Assembly: GCA_900074885.1 (NCBI GenBank)
Contig: FJUW01000008.1
Coordinates: forward strand, 126,495-190,494
Length of the DNA stretch: 64,000 nucleotides
Direction: 5' to 3'
Source: Rhynchosporium graminicola
Taxonomy: Eukaryota; Ascomycota; Leotiomycetes; Helotiales; Ploettnerulaceae
Shown here in pieces: positions 32,745 to 43,399 of this stretch. Within the stretch, counting starts at the first letter, position 1; each line of letters starts with the position of its first letter. A program made the position numbers and the translations under genes. Below the pieces are notes generated by a model. That model did no database searches and was not told where the DNA came from. It saw nothing but the letters and a program-made list of their open reading frames with translations.

Positions 32745-34699
32745 GAATATCCTTCCCCATCACGACCAGAGCCCCTGGTGTGGGAAAGTGTGGTTATATT
32801 CTGGCCGCAGTGAATTTTCTTGTTATGTTTGGATATATTGTGAACTCCTTCTCCCGATATGGATCTCGCTCCACAGAGGCAGGTAGTCCACTGCGCCCAA
32901 GCTGCTCGTCATACTGGGATCAATAGTGAGCAAACTTGGATTGATCGTGAGTGCCCTCTCCTGAATTGGGCTCGTTTCTAAGGAGCTCGGCAGACCGCCC
33001 CTAGCGCCTAGAGTACTCGTCATGTTTGGATCTATTGTTGATGCCCTCTCCCTGCCTGGGTCTTGCTCCAGAGAAATCGGCAGATAGTCTACCGCACACA
33101 GACTACTCGTCATGAGCGGATCCGAGGAGACTACTTGTCGCTACGACTCAAATGAATCCACGCAACTTCCCGAAGTGCTCGCCATGCCTGGGTCTATTCT
33201 ATCGTACTCGATATGTCTCCTTGTAATATCATCGGGAATATCACCAGCTGGGGAAGTGATCGAAGCGATACCTGGACAATGGTGCTCAACCGCAAAATCA
33301 CCCAGCGGAGAAGTTTCGGCAATGCGATTGTTGCAGGCGAAGAAACTTTGATTTGACGTCTGGAATTTGTGTGTGTGATCCTCCTTCGTCTTACAAGTAC
33401 AGACTTCGTCACAGCTTCTCTTCTTCAACGACTGATTTGTAGTGTAAGTGTGATGGCTTGCAGGTACTACTCTCTCAGTCATTGGAATCGTGAGGTTTTC
33501 ATCAAGATGTTTCCTAATTGCTTTCATGAATAGAATGGGGCTCGATTTGATTTCCTCCACCGTCCACCTATATGCCAGAAGGCCTTGGACCATAGTGCGT
33601 GCACCAACTCCATTCAACGATATGAGGGTATAGTGAAGTTCGGGAAGGTGTATCTGGATATACTCAAGCGCAAGACATACGTCCTCCTTGTTCGTGTTCA
33701 CCTCCCAGCTGTATTGAAACCCTGCCGTTAGTGATCTGCTCGGAATAGAGTGAATAGTAACTCACAAGGCTGTTTCAGATCCTGTTAGGAGAAGAGAACC
33801 AGGACCTGATCCAAAGAGCAGTTCAAAGTAGTTCCTACTCTTTCTCTTGTCTTGGTGTAAATCTTCTTTCGAGATGTTATTGACTTTGGCAATTTCCTCC
33901 AGGGCAGCTGTCGTTCGGCTGCGATGAGCTCGAAGACCCAGTTCAGCTGGCGTCGCCGTTGATGCGTAATGAGCAACATCGGCAATAGAAAACATAAGGC
34001 AAAGACGGGCGGCAGTTCCATATTGACTCATGCGCTCCTCAATTTGCAGGCGGCCTCTTTGTAGTCGACATAAGCGTCTCATTCCATTCTCAGAGCCGGC
34101 AAACATCTTGCCTTTGTCAGACCACAAGTTGGCATAAGCCTCCAGTGGAAGAACCTCAGCATTGACGAAGTAATCAATATATCGATTCAAACGGTTGATT
34201 CGATCCGCTCGAACTCCTTTAACTGCAAAATAATTCACCACAGAATTGCCCGGATATATTAAAGGTGCGTTAGCAGTTGGTGAAGTTGGGTGGATGCAAT
34301 TTTGTGGTTCTGATACAGGACTCAGTACTGCAGCTATCAAGGTCGATGTATCTCCCGAGGTACCACATGGTGAAGTCTTGTGTGGAGAAGGGACGCCGTC
34401 CAGAATGTTCAGAGATGGCTTTGATGAGATAGTATCAGAGAGACTGATGTGGCGATGCGTGTCCGAACGATCAGTCTGGGAAACCCATTGGAGGAGCTGC
34501 AAGGAGTCTTCCACAGTGCCTCGTCTAAAAAAGCCTCTAAAGGTAGTCTTCAGTTCCTACGCCCGAGTCAGCTTGACAATCTCCCAGGGCAGTGAACAAT
34601 TACTGTGGATTTAATGATATCTGTAGGCGAGAACTTGCTCAAGACGCTTATAAGAACTTCATTACGAGCGAGATCGCTCGAAACAGATGCAATCCCCAT
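32745..34699 (-). pseudogene. Long minus-strand gene remnant with internal repeats
   Basis: ATG 34699 opens MGIASVSSDLARNEVLISVL with an F-box-like LSKFSPTDIIKS. A frame change near 34590 leads, past one TAG, into ELKTTFRGFFRRGTVED and a long segment to about 33764 (VNYFAVKGVRADRINRLNRY; ARLCLMFSIADVAHY). A 57-nt intron (GTGAGT donor, CACTAAC branch, AATACAG acceptor) leads to WEVNTNKEDVCLALEYIQIH and onward. TGA at 33141 (from CGA) separates a tail at 32823-33113 with three copies of an MTSsLgA...LP...IDP unit of about 33 residues. Family unknown. The F-box reading is tentative. Damage: two or three stops plus one frameshift. Confidence 0.55.
32823..33113 (-). repeat. About 100-nt coding tandem repeat in the C-terminal tail
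   Basis: Three units beginning MTSSL, MTSTL and MTSSL, each followed by LP and ending in IDP or similar, repeat every 90-110 bases at DNA level (GAGTACTCGTCAT-like starts on the + strand). Confidence 0.6.
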
Positions 34700-34802
34700 G
34701 GGAAGCTACTTTCTGGACTAGAAGTTGGTGAGAGAGGGCGAAATAAAGCATTCAAGGGGATCTCATGTGCATTAGTGCACAGGAGACCCTGGTCTCTCGC
34801 TT

Positions 34803-34818
34803 AATAGAGCGCTCTATT
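34803..34818. repeat. 16-base perfect palindrome
   Basis: AATAGAGCGCTCTATT between a minus-strand and a plus-strand gene; possibly a binding site, no known factor. Confidence 0.4.
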
Positions 34819-35339
34819 ATACCAACACCACACCAGTACGTTGTCCAATGGCGGGTGTGCCCGAAGATCCTTGTCTCCATATTCCACTGGCTGCTCGAGT
34901 TCTAAAATAGCAAGAAGCATTGCCTCATTGGGCCTTAGACCATTTCTTTTCGACCCGTATTGAGTCCTGTGAAATTAAGTCGATGACAACGCCACAACGA
35001 CAGAGGGGAATTAACCCTTGGAACTGCCACTAGTACTGAGGAAGAAGGGGCTTTGTTTATTAGATGACATAAGTTATGGAGATTGCTCATACTATGGATT
35101 TCAATCCAATGTCTCAGCCAGCAATGAGCGAATGCGAGAGATGTATAAGAGTTGGAGAATTTGCAGGTGCCCTCCTCACGTCCTCATTCATCAGTCCTTT
35201 GCAGTTACCTCACACCATTTCGAGCCCCACAGGACGAGGCATCTGAATCCGCCCTCCTCACCTGCAAGTTGCCCTTCTCTCAGCACTTCGCCTTGCCTTA
35301 GCCAACATCCTTACCCTCCACCGTGTTCATCACCTTCCA
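34819..35339. other. Upstream region of the RasGEF-like gene
   Basis: Pyrimidine-rich CTCCTCACC/CAGCACTTCGCC tracts at 35220-35330 look like a 5' leader. No gene seen; the frame 35018-35359 is weak. Confidence 0.4.
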
Positions 35340-37011
35340 ATGAGTTGTTCTACCTCTGAGAAGTCTACCCAAGGAATCGCTTTCCACTGGGAGGAAAACG
35401 CCTGTGAAATTCTTCGAAGCTCCACGAGCGCCGAAGATATCCAGCTTGTCTGTTCTTTATTTCCCTTTCGACATCCAGACACCCCTTCGGACATATTATT
35501 CAGTCGGCAGACAGAGTCTTTGACGAACATTGATGAACCTGTATTGGTCAAAGCAGAGGAGACTCTCAGAAGAATAGCAACAGAATGCGAATCCTGCGCC
35601 TGGAATTGGACATGGAGCCCTCCTTTCGTGTCTTTGTCAATTGGACCAACCAGGACTGCCAATGATATAGACAGGCATTTGTGCACGTTGGCTTCCAATG
35701 TGACTTTCATGGCGCTGACGAGAAGAGCTTGTGGCCTTCCATCACGGGCGGTGGAAGAGTGTTTGGATGGTCTCACTCATATACAGCTTCTACTCAAATA
35801 TCGGTTCGACAAGCTAGATATATTGAAGGATGCATATGAAGAAGTCGAGAAGGTATAGTCTATCAATATGAAAAAAAAACAATTTCTAATTGCTTTATCA
35901 GGAATTAAGGAACCCTTTAGCTCGCTGGATCTTCTCAACCAGCGTACAGAGCACCGGCGGCTCAACGTGTCCCTCTGATACATTCGCACCCATTCTACAC
36001 CCAATCAAAGAAATATTTGAGAATCGAGAGCTGCCGCTTATTTCAGTGCTCCGGCGCCTCAAGATTTTGGGCGTGCTACATCAAGACATTCTGAACGGAC
36101 TTAACCCAAGATGGGAAGGCCTCCGCGAAGAAGATTTCAGCTTCCTCGAAAACGTCACCACCCGCACACCTCAGGAACTAGCACGTCTATTGATGGAAAA
36201 GGACCTTTCTTACTCGCAGAAACTGTACCCCAATGATTTTCTCGACCCCGCAGAGCTACGGACTGAATCTCCATAATGGTCAAGCCTGGTTCATACTATG
36301 AGAGTGTGCGGAAAGGCTCACTCTGACTTGGTTTGGCGTATCTATGAAGCTGCAAAGGTAGGTTCAATCTTTCTCGTAGTCGTCATTCGCTAAATTGGCC
36401 TCGAAAAGATTCTACTCCATGAAAGCAATTTCTTTTCGGGAATGGCGCTAGTATACGGCCTTTGTGAAGCAAATCATCTCCCTGCCGAACCGTGGTGGAA
36501 CTATTTCACTGTTCGACACATTTGTATAGTTTACCAGGTCAAAGGTTGGCTGAGATTGCGTAACCGCAAGGACGATAACGGTGAAAGGAAGCCGACTGGA
36601 GCTGATATCAAAAGTGGGCGATCTTGTGTCGGGTCCTTCATGAATATCATGCCCACGCTGTCCGTGACTCTGTTTCGCAAACAGCAGTATATACCCAGCC
36701 ACCCACACACCTCGGACGGGTTGCCTGAGCACTTCGTGCTCAGCAGGAAGGGAGTGGATCCAATGGCAGGAGGATCATGGAGAGATGGCTCAACAATGGC
36801 AGGCAGTGTAATAGGGCTGGAAATGGAACACAGGATTGAGCATGTGGATAGTATGGCTTCAAATCTTGTGTGGTCTGGATTAGGAAGTCCAGTTCAACAC
36901 GGCAACGACGCAAGCCACGCAGGCGGCCACGAGCATACAGAGATCATCCACGGCCCAAATAGTCATGAAGTAAAGCGTTACCCTATTGTTTCGATCGAGA
37001 TTTTGTTTTGA
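35340..37011 (+). pseudogene. RasGEF-like protein remnant, three exons, one TAA
   Basis: Exon 1 (35340-35852, starts MSCSTSEKSTQGIAFHWEEN) is followed by a 49-nt intron (GTATAG to TATCAG). Exon 2 (35902-36357) starts ELRNPLARWIF and has ISVLRRLKILGVLHQDIL and TPQELARLLMEKDLSYSQKL. A 51-nt intron (GTAGGT to GAAAAG) leads to exon 3 (from 36409), ILLHESNFFSGMALVYGLCE. TAA 36274-36276 (from CAA) cuts the frame before WSSLVHTMRVCGKAHSDLVW. Segments such as xELARxLxxxD, xxYxxLxPxDF and NFFSxMALVxGL recall the RasGEF catalytic fold that activates Ras GTPases. That assignment is from memory and is moderate. The long tail beyond 36540 may be read-through into non-coding sequence. Confidence 0.6.
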
Positions 37012-37160
37012 TTTCCATTTGTTTAGGATTTCGACTCGGATTCCGCCTTGGGACTCGGTGATAGGTATATAATGATTCCAGACTCAAATAACATCTAGCT
37101 AACGATCCAGGCATTCAACGACGACGATATCATCAGAAGCACTCACACCAGTCGAAAAAT

Positions 37161-38281
37161 ATGGCCGCAGCTATTGCGCCTATCAAGAAGGGAGTACGTA
37201 AAAACTGTCTGATTATATCTGGAAACGTTATTAAGTAGGCATACAGAATACCTGATGCCTAATGATGAGCAGGAGCGGGAAAGTCTTGGTGAGCAATTAC
37301 TCCATCGCGCTGCTCATATCTTTTAATGCTACTGCAGATGGTCAACATCATCTCTTTAGGATGACTCTAGGTGGACGTTTACACTTGGCCCCACTTCCGA
37401 CGATACAACGAGCCCTCGACATAGGCACCGGGACTGGAATTTGGTCAATACAATACGGTGAGCGAAAATTCTTACTCGATAGTTTCACGCTTAACCTTGA
37501 TCGTAGCAGACGAAAATCCTGGTGTGGAGGTGTTAGGAGTAGATCTGAGCCCGATGCAGCTAGATTAGTGCGCTTCCTCTTCGTCGTTGTTTTCGAACGA
37601 GCTAATAGTCTTCAGGGTACCGCCGAATTGTATATTCCAAATCGATGATCTCTCACTTCCATGGACATTTGAGATCCCTTTTGACTTTATTCACGGTCGG
37701 ATGTTATTCTGTTCTTTCTCTGATCCACTTCACGTTTTTAGGGAAGCCTTCAAAGCACTGGCAGCTGGAGGAATTATCGAGATGCAGGACGTCATCTTTG
37801 AATTTCGAAGTCCCGACCACTCGTTGGAAGGAAGTGCGTTGGCAACGTGGGCAGAGAAAGTAAAGTCGGCATTTGGATCCAAAGGAATCGACTTAACTTC
37901 TGCATCAAGGTACAAGAACGACCTCGAGACTGCAGGATTTGAGGACATTCATCAGAAGGAGTTTATCTAGCCGGTGGGTGTTTGGCTAAGGGACCCAAAA
38001 TTCAAGTCTTTAGGTTCGTGGTGTCGAGCGAATATTTTGGACATGCTATTTGCAATGTCGATCGTCCCGTTAACCGAAACCTACTAACACAGTATGTCCG
38101 TGGAAGAGGTTGAGTTGCTCCTAGTACAAGTACGAAAGGACCTCAAAAATCCAGAAATGCATGCGTATCTCCAAATGTAAGCACGTTCTGCACGTGTGGA
38201 TATCGGCTAATAGAAAATTGTAGTGTTATTGTCTATGGCCGAAAGCCAAAATCGGATTTGTTGCTTGAATTGGAGGCTTAG
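37161..38281 (+). pseudogene. LaeA-type SAM-dependent methyltransferase, six exons, three nonsense events
   Basis: Exons are 37161-37197, 37247-37288, 37338-37457, 37510-37567, 37616-38176 and 38224-38281, with 47-52-nt introns that all start GT and end AG. The spliced protein shows QYLMPNDEQERESLDGQHH, motif I ALDIGTGTGIWSI, EVLGVDLSPMQ, PPNCIFQIDDLSLPW, FDFIHGRMLF, then AFKALAAGGIIEMQD and a terminal VIVYGRKP. These are the hallmarks of the LaeA/TAM-like secondary-metabolism methyltransferases. Damage: a Trp codon split by the fourth intron reads TA|G instead of TG|G (with Pro to Leu nearby), TAG 37968-37970 and TAA 38085-38087. All are transition-type. The SAM-binding GTGTG core is intact, so loss is recent. 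Confidence 0.8.
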
Positions 38282-38543
38282 GGGTTGAGATATGACCAAT
38301 GATCGAGGGCAAACAGCACCTCAATAGTTGTACAATAATATGAATAATACCCTTGACACGAGATTAAAATTTTCTGCGCTCCCTGTGTGTGTTGTGAAAC
38401 CCCCGATGGAGAGATAAGGAGAGGACCAAGCATCAGAACCTTTGTTGAATTCGCTGCCGAGAGCCGTGTTAATCAATACTCATAAGACTGCGGGGTTTGA
38501 CAGCTAATGAACTATCGGCGCCACAATCCAGTACAATTCTACG

Positions 38544-38924
38544 TTGAATCACAACACGCTAATACACCAGTCAGGTCAGGGTCATTCAGATAAGACCCCC
38601 CCCCCTTTCCCGATTCCTGTGTCCTTATACGATTTCAGATCCTCCACATTAGTCTGTTCTTACCTATCTCTATTAGACCTATCGAACTATAAACAGCTAA
38701 TCGACATATTGATATCGTATTCAACGCTCCCCTTACCTTAAACCCTCTACCGCCCGCCATCTTTTGAAGCAGCTGCTCCTGCTGAATCTTCAGTGAATCC
38801 AAAACCCATCAATCTGGACCTGAGTGACGCGAAGCCTGCCAAGAATCCAATACTAGATAGCAACGCAACGGATAGGCGAATTCTTTCTGCTGTTAAATCT
38901 ATCGGAGTGATAATCGACCAATAG
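38544..38924 (+). pseudogene. Short gene fragment with one TAA
   Basis: A + register from 38544 gives YKQLIDILISYSTLPLP, TAA 38739-38741 (from CAA), then TLYRPPSFEAAAPAES, NPKPINLDLSDAKPAK and ILSAVKSIGVIIDQ, stopping at TAG 38922. The second half is convincing, the first half less so. Family unknown. Confidence 0.4.
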
Positions 38925-39299
38925 TGTAGCGCTCTATTTAACTCATTGCGTACTTAAAGCAGTTTGCCCTATGTCCCAAACCATTCCACGTCGGTAAAGC
39001 CAGAACCCAACAATCAGGACCTCTGGACAAGCGCCAATAAATACCCTTTCCACTATGTGTAACCATACGCAAGTGGAGTTTAGGTGCGGTCACCGGCGTT
39101 ACACGGTCAGAGAATAGTGCACGAATTACGAGACGACGCATAAACGTTATCCACCCGTAGTAGTAGCTGTCGAATTCAGGTGAGTTATTATAATATTTTT
39201 CAGTCTTTTTCATACTAAGGATACCGCTGACGGGGTTTTATAGACCCGATGAAGAATATGGTTCGTTTTCATCTCTTCACTCCCCTTCTGAGAACGTTC

Positions 39300-39430
39300 G
39301 ACACTAAATCCTATTTCAGGGGACTGTCGAAAACCTGCAATAGAACCAAGCTAGATACTTCATATAAAGAAGGTTGGAAGATGATCAATAGATAGCAAAG
39401 GCTAGGAATAGTAACAGTTCGTCCTCTTCT
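39300..39430 (-). repeat. Dispersed gene-5'-end repeat, copy 2
   Basis: Reverse-complement match to 7212-7360, including the CTATTGCAGGTTTTCGACA core at about 39331-39349. A minus frame at 38938-39213 lies downstream of it on the same strand but has no support of its own. Confidence 0.6.
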
Positions 39431-39810
39431 TTATTTAAGAGTCTAAAGTCTTTCTATCTCCAAAAGTCTGCGCAGATCACAAGAAATATTGCTGCACAAA
39501 GATCTGAGAAGCTCGAGCGTGTCTTGTACATACTGAGGAAGTTACATTTATGGCGCTTCACCGATTACGAATTCTCCCCGCCTCCGTCTATTCACTACCG
39601 CTGCCTTCAACCTGCCTTGAGTGTCAGATGTTAATAGATAGGGTTCTGATAAACCGGCTTACGACCCTGACTCAACAGGGCAGGGTTTCTAGGCAGATAC
39701 GTCAGGGATTGAGAACCGCCCCTACCAAGCTCACTCGTAGAGGAGATCAAAATCGACCAATTGAGACCCCTTCTACATTTTCTTACCAACATTACGATGT
39801 GCAACAAGCC

Positions 39811-40180
39811 TTACCTTGTTGAACTAGGCAGCCTCACCGAAATTGCGAAGTGCAACAAACTATTCTTTACCTTCGATTCAGAATGTCTCCATAATACGTG
39901 ACCCGTTGTCGGGCTTTCCCCACGACTGGTAAACTCATCAAAGGTAAAGGGACACAGATACTTCAAATCATCCCAATGAAATATTGATCCCGGTGAGTAA
40001 CTATATCGATGGACAGTATCGTTGAGAATCTCAGTCCAATCTTTCGTTTCACTATTGGTGAAGCCAGGATATTAGTCGGGTGTCGGCGCTGGTTATTGAA
40101 GGTTTTGGAGACTCGGTCGCACATTGGTCCAGCTGCCATCAAATTAGGAGGGATGTATAATGTACGCATGTCGAACACGG
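39811..40180 (-). pseudogene. Minus-strand gene remnant with three TAA codons
   Basis: One minus-strand register contains FDGSWTNVRPSLQNLQ, PAPTPD, YPGFTNSETKDWTEILNDTV, HRYSYSPGSIFHWDDLKYLC and FTFDEFTSRGESPTTGHVLW, then ends at TAA 39811-39813. Three internal TAA codons, all from CAA, separate the first three blocks. I recall similar short proteins of unknown function from other fungi. The + strand frame 40009-40260 is an antisense shadow. Confidence 0.5.
39832..39874 (+). repeat. Short dispersed repeat, copy 1
   Basis: CTCACCGAAATTGCGAAGTG followed by CAACAAACTAT matches 42665-42705; a partial third copy, ATTACGATGTGCAACAAGCC, lies at 39791. Confidence 0.5.
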
Positions 40181-41117
40181 CAGGTGGCTCTGCAAGGTGG
40201 GATAGATGTCGCGGGAACCTGAAAATTCTCGAACGCAGGACCCGGCGGAGCAAGCCATGAACTAGGGTGACGTCCAATAGGAGGAGTTCTTTTTGGCCTC
40301 TATCCTCAAATCAGTGTGTCTCCAAAAAAGATGACTATAGCCTATTCTTGGCTGTTTCCATATAAAATTAAATTCTGGCGACCAGCATGCGCATTTCTCG
40401 GCAAATTATTAGTAAGCTGTTTTGATTCAGCGAATCCTCGCGTAATTAAACGAACCGCTGCCGGACGAAGTGAGCCGGCGTGTCTGGAGAATTCGTTCCT
40501 GAGGGCGTCGGCACGGCCTCGGATATGCCATCGTTCATGTTAGTAATAATGAGTTACATATGTGGCGTAGCCACGTTATGCATTTATATTCATTAATCGA
40601 CTTCCATGCCAATATAACAGTCTAATACTAGTGACCGCGCCTGCCAATACAAGCCGATCACGTTTGGATCAATCAACCTGCCATAAATGAGACATGGGAT
40701 ATAATAACAGGTAGAGGTCTCTTCTCATCACGCTCATCACGCACTCCGATGTGAATATTCCGCTAACCCGGTAAAAGAACCGACAAGATACGCATGATTA
40801 TCCGAGTTTCCTTTGCCCAATACTATCCGACTGATATTCCATTTGCGGACGAGCACTCCTCCTGCACAGCTCATAGATTGAACCTGTTGACTATAGATTC
40901 CTAGCAATTTGTATTCTGATGAGCTTGTAAACCGTTAAGATCCAATTCTGAGCCACCTTCGCAGCGCATATCCCAACCGCTGTCTCTTCTCGAACCTTCT
41001 TAGTTGCTAGGTCCCGCTGGTGATACCAATTGTGCCGTCATAGTATGTGAAAAATTTCTTACCCCATTTCCAGAGAGCAAACCGAAAAGTGCAAACACTA
41101 GATATAACACACAAGAT
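40181..41117. other. No supported gene
   Basis: Weak frames only (40316-40543 on +). A minus-strand hydrophobic register seems to peter out near 41118. Confidence 0.4.
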
Positions 41118-41939
41118 CTACATCTGGTCAGCGTGCGACCAGTCGAAAACAGCTTTCAATCTTACCCACAACCCTAGATCCTTAGGAGACAGACCAACTA
41201 AATTCACAACAAGAAGGATTCCATTGGTAGTAGCCATCAGAATAGAACTAGCACTTCCGGCTTGGAAGGGCCTTCGAGTTCGTCCTAGCTTGAATCGGAA
41301 CATGAGATAAGTGTAACCAACGCACGAACTCATGTAGAATAAACACATGATTGCAAGAAAGATCGTTACTGCTAGACCAACTCGATCGCTGAGTATTGAT
41401 GCCCTCTACTATATTAGCTGATAATGTGGGAATGAAAGGTGAGATGGCCATGCTATACCATAGGGAGAATCCCAACGCGAGAATAGACAGAACGGTTCCA
41501 GCAACGAGTATAATCCACTGAAGCTTTGCCTCTACCGTTTCTAGTATGAGATGTATTGAGTCGACCTGTCGTGAGATGCGTGAGAAAAAAAAACTGTAAT
41601 GTCACATGTATAGCATTTACCTCGAATAAACCATTCAAAGCAAAATTAAGGATGAGCAAGCCATAGTATAAACTTTCCTAGGCTGAGATATTAGCCTGAG
41701 CAAGAATTCCAGAAAGTGTCAATACCATAGATCTTCATAGATACTATTACCAAAAGAATTTTACACACAATGGTGGAGATACTGCAAATTCCCAGCTGTC
41801 GCCATGTGCGTTCGGGCAGCAAACAACATGCTACCAACCGCACGGAGCAGACTCCAAGAACTACCAAAGAGAATATGAGAGCTGGCCAGAAAGGAATTGC
41901 GTCCCCTGCCGAGTCATTGGCTTGCAAGTCCATAGTCAT
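41118..41939 (-). pseudogene. Multi-pass membrane protein remnant, two stops and frameshifts
   Basis: From ATG 41939 the minus strand gives WPALIFSLVVLGVCSVRLVA, TIVCKILLVIVSMKIYG and, past two TAA codons (from CAA), YLSLGKFILWLAHP and FCFEWFIR. An intron-like segment at 41576-41620 (GTAAAT to GACAG) follows. After it the hydrophobic register is QWIILVAGTVLSILALGFSL and, after another one-base shift near 41400, LAVTIFLAIMCLFYMSS and SILMATTNGILLVVNLVGLS. Six or seven helices are visible, so a receptor- or transporter-like protein is possible, but no family motif was recognised. It resembles the other membrane remnant at 15.9-16.6 kb only in general layout. Confidence 0.5.
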
Positions 41940-43017
41940 GATTTCTCAGATAGCTGAAAAGGGAAGAAGGGGGGGGGGCGGCGGCGAGTAGGCCCAGCGA
42001 ATTGAAATTATTGCCGTCTTTGACGAATGTGATCGGTAGAATTATGATGTGAGGCGGACCGGCAGAACAGCGGTGAGAATGTAGACAAGGCGAATATGGT
42101 GCATGTAGGTTGCCTTGTTCTTCTACTTACTTCGTACAGGCTGGAAATAATGTACCCTCGAGGTCCGTACACACTTTACTCTTCAGAACACTACACAATT
42201 CAGCTTTTGAGAAGACTATTTTATATTTTGTATGAACAAACTAGAACTATATCCACATACGAATTGTTCGCTTGTCAATCAATTCAATAACAGTTGTAGG
42301 ACGCTGTTTCTCATGAGTTTACGCAAGGACGTCGAATGTACGTTTCTTAGGCTATATACGAAGTATATCCTCCGACTTGGTTGTTGCTTGAGTCAATCCT
42401 CGCAGAATTCATAGGAAGGCAGTTGGGCATCCGAGCAGAAAATTGCGCTAGACTACTCTGAAGCGCTTTCCCAGGGGTACTTGAATCAATATTTCTGGAA
42501 AGCGGGAGGGGTATTACATCAGTCGACTGTGACCATGACCCATGATGGCTGCGTAAGTGACCTTTGCGAGGTGATAAATACAAGGTCTAAAGTATCGATT
42601 GGGTAGCAATAGATCTGTCCGTATCTAGATCAAGATCATTCAATCAAAGCTAGTCCCTCGTTTACTCACCGAAGTTACGACGTGCAACAGACTATCATTA
42701 CTTCACGTAGCCATTGGTAGGCTTGCCCGGTGATCGACAGAGTCCCAATTCTGAACCTGGATAGTTGGAAGACGCGCACACCAACTGGAGTTGGGAAGGT
42801 GGAAGCTGACTATTGCGGGATGACCGAAAGCGTATTGAACTACATCACATAAGTTATACATTTATTAGCTAGTTGCTGCCGCGAGATTTAACCCGAATTA
42901 CAGCATTTTCTTCTAGCCGAGACGATATGATATCGGCAAAAGACTGATATGTTGTGAATTGTCAGACATGGCAGACGGATCTGTGAGACGGGACGGCTGG
43001 CGAGGTAATTACGAACC
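41940..43017. other. No supported gene
   Basis: Contains a G-rich tract (GGGGGGGGGG at about 41972) and the second copy of the short repeat at 42665. Minus frame 42347-42583 has balanced residue use but no motif. Confidence 0.4.
42665..42705 (+). repeat. Short dispersed repeat, copy 2
   Basis: CTCACCGAAGTTACGACGTG then CAACAGACTAT; differs from copy 1 mainly at transition positions. Confidence 0.5.
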
Positions 43018-43372
43018 CTAGAGAGCTGCTATGACTAGGCTATAGTTGCTCCTCAAGAAGATAGTTGCTGTAGCTCTTGAACATTTGAAGCTCTTGGCAC
43101 CAGTATCAAGAATAAATTCTGGCGAAGTCTTTTGAAATACCTTCGAAGGTAAACTTATTCCCAATCTTTCAGTGACAGTTGACTGGCATGATTGGGCAAG
43201 AGAAGTCGTCGAAGCCTTTGATACTCGGAAAGGGTCGGTTGATTTGAGCCTCAATGGACCGTGCTAAGAACCCTGCCCGGCCGTTCAAGCTCCTACCTCT
43301 GGGCTTTATGGACTTCCCCTTTTTTTTAGCCAGGAGAACAAGGCACAACCGCGGCATTTCCCGCCATAGCAA
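43018..43372 (-). CDS. Possible small gene at the edge of the RIP block
   Basis: The minus-strand frame 43254-43018 (MRLKSTDPFRVSKASTTSLA) and an overlapping one ending PIMPVNCH both look coding-like. I cannot choose the register. Low confidence. Confidence 0.25.
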
Positions 43373-43399
43373 CCGCCTCAGCGATCATTCAAAAACTAG

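Noticed and set aside
34246..34614. Plus-strand 122-codon open frame
   Set aside because: Antisense to a better minus-strand coding register with splice support.
17981..38281. A-to-I mRNA editing of premature stops, known for UAG in some ascomycetes
   Set aside because: Editing can rescue TAG to TGG, but most stops here are TAA or TGA from CAA or CGA, and the expected residues fit Gln or Arg rather than Trp.
38580..38610. Poly-C run as a functional element
   Set aside because: Short homopolymer without context; likely length-variable noise.
41940..43300. CRISPR array, tRNA or rRNA genes anywhere in the window
   Set aside because: No regularly spaced identical repeats, cloverleaf-like sequences or conserved rRNA motifs were seen; none would be expected of CRISPR in a fungus.
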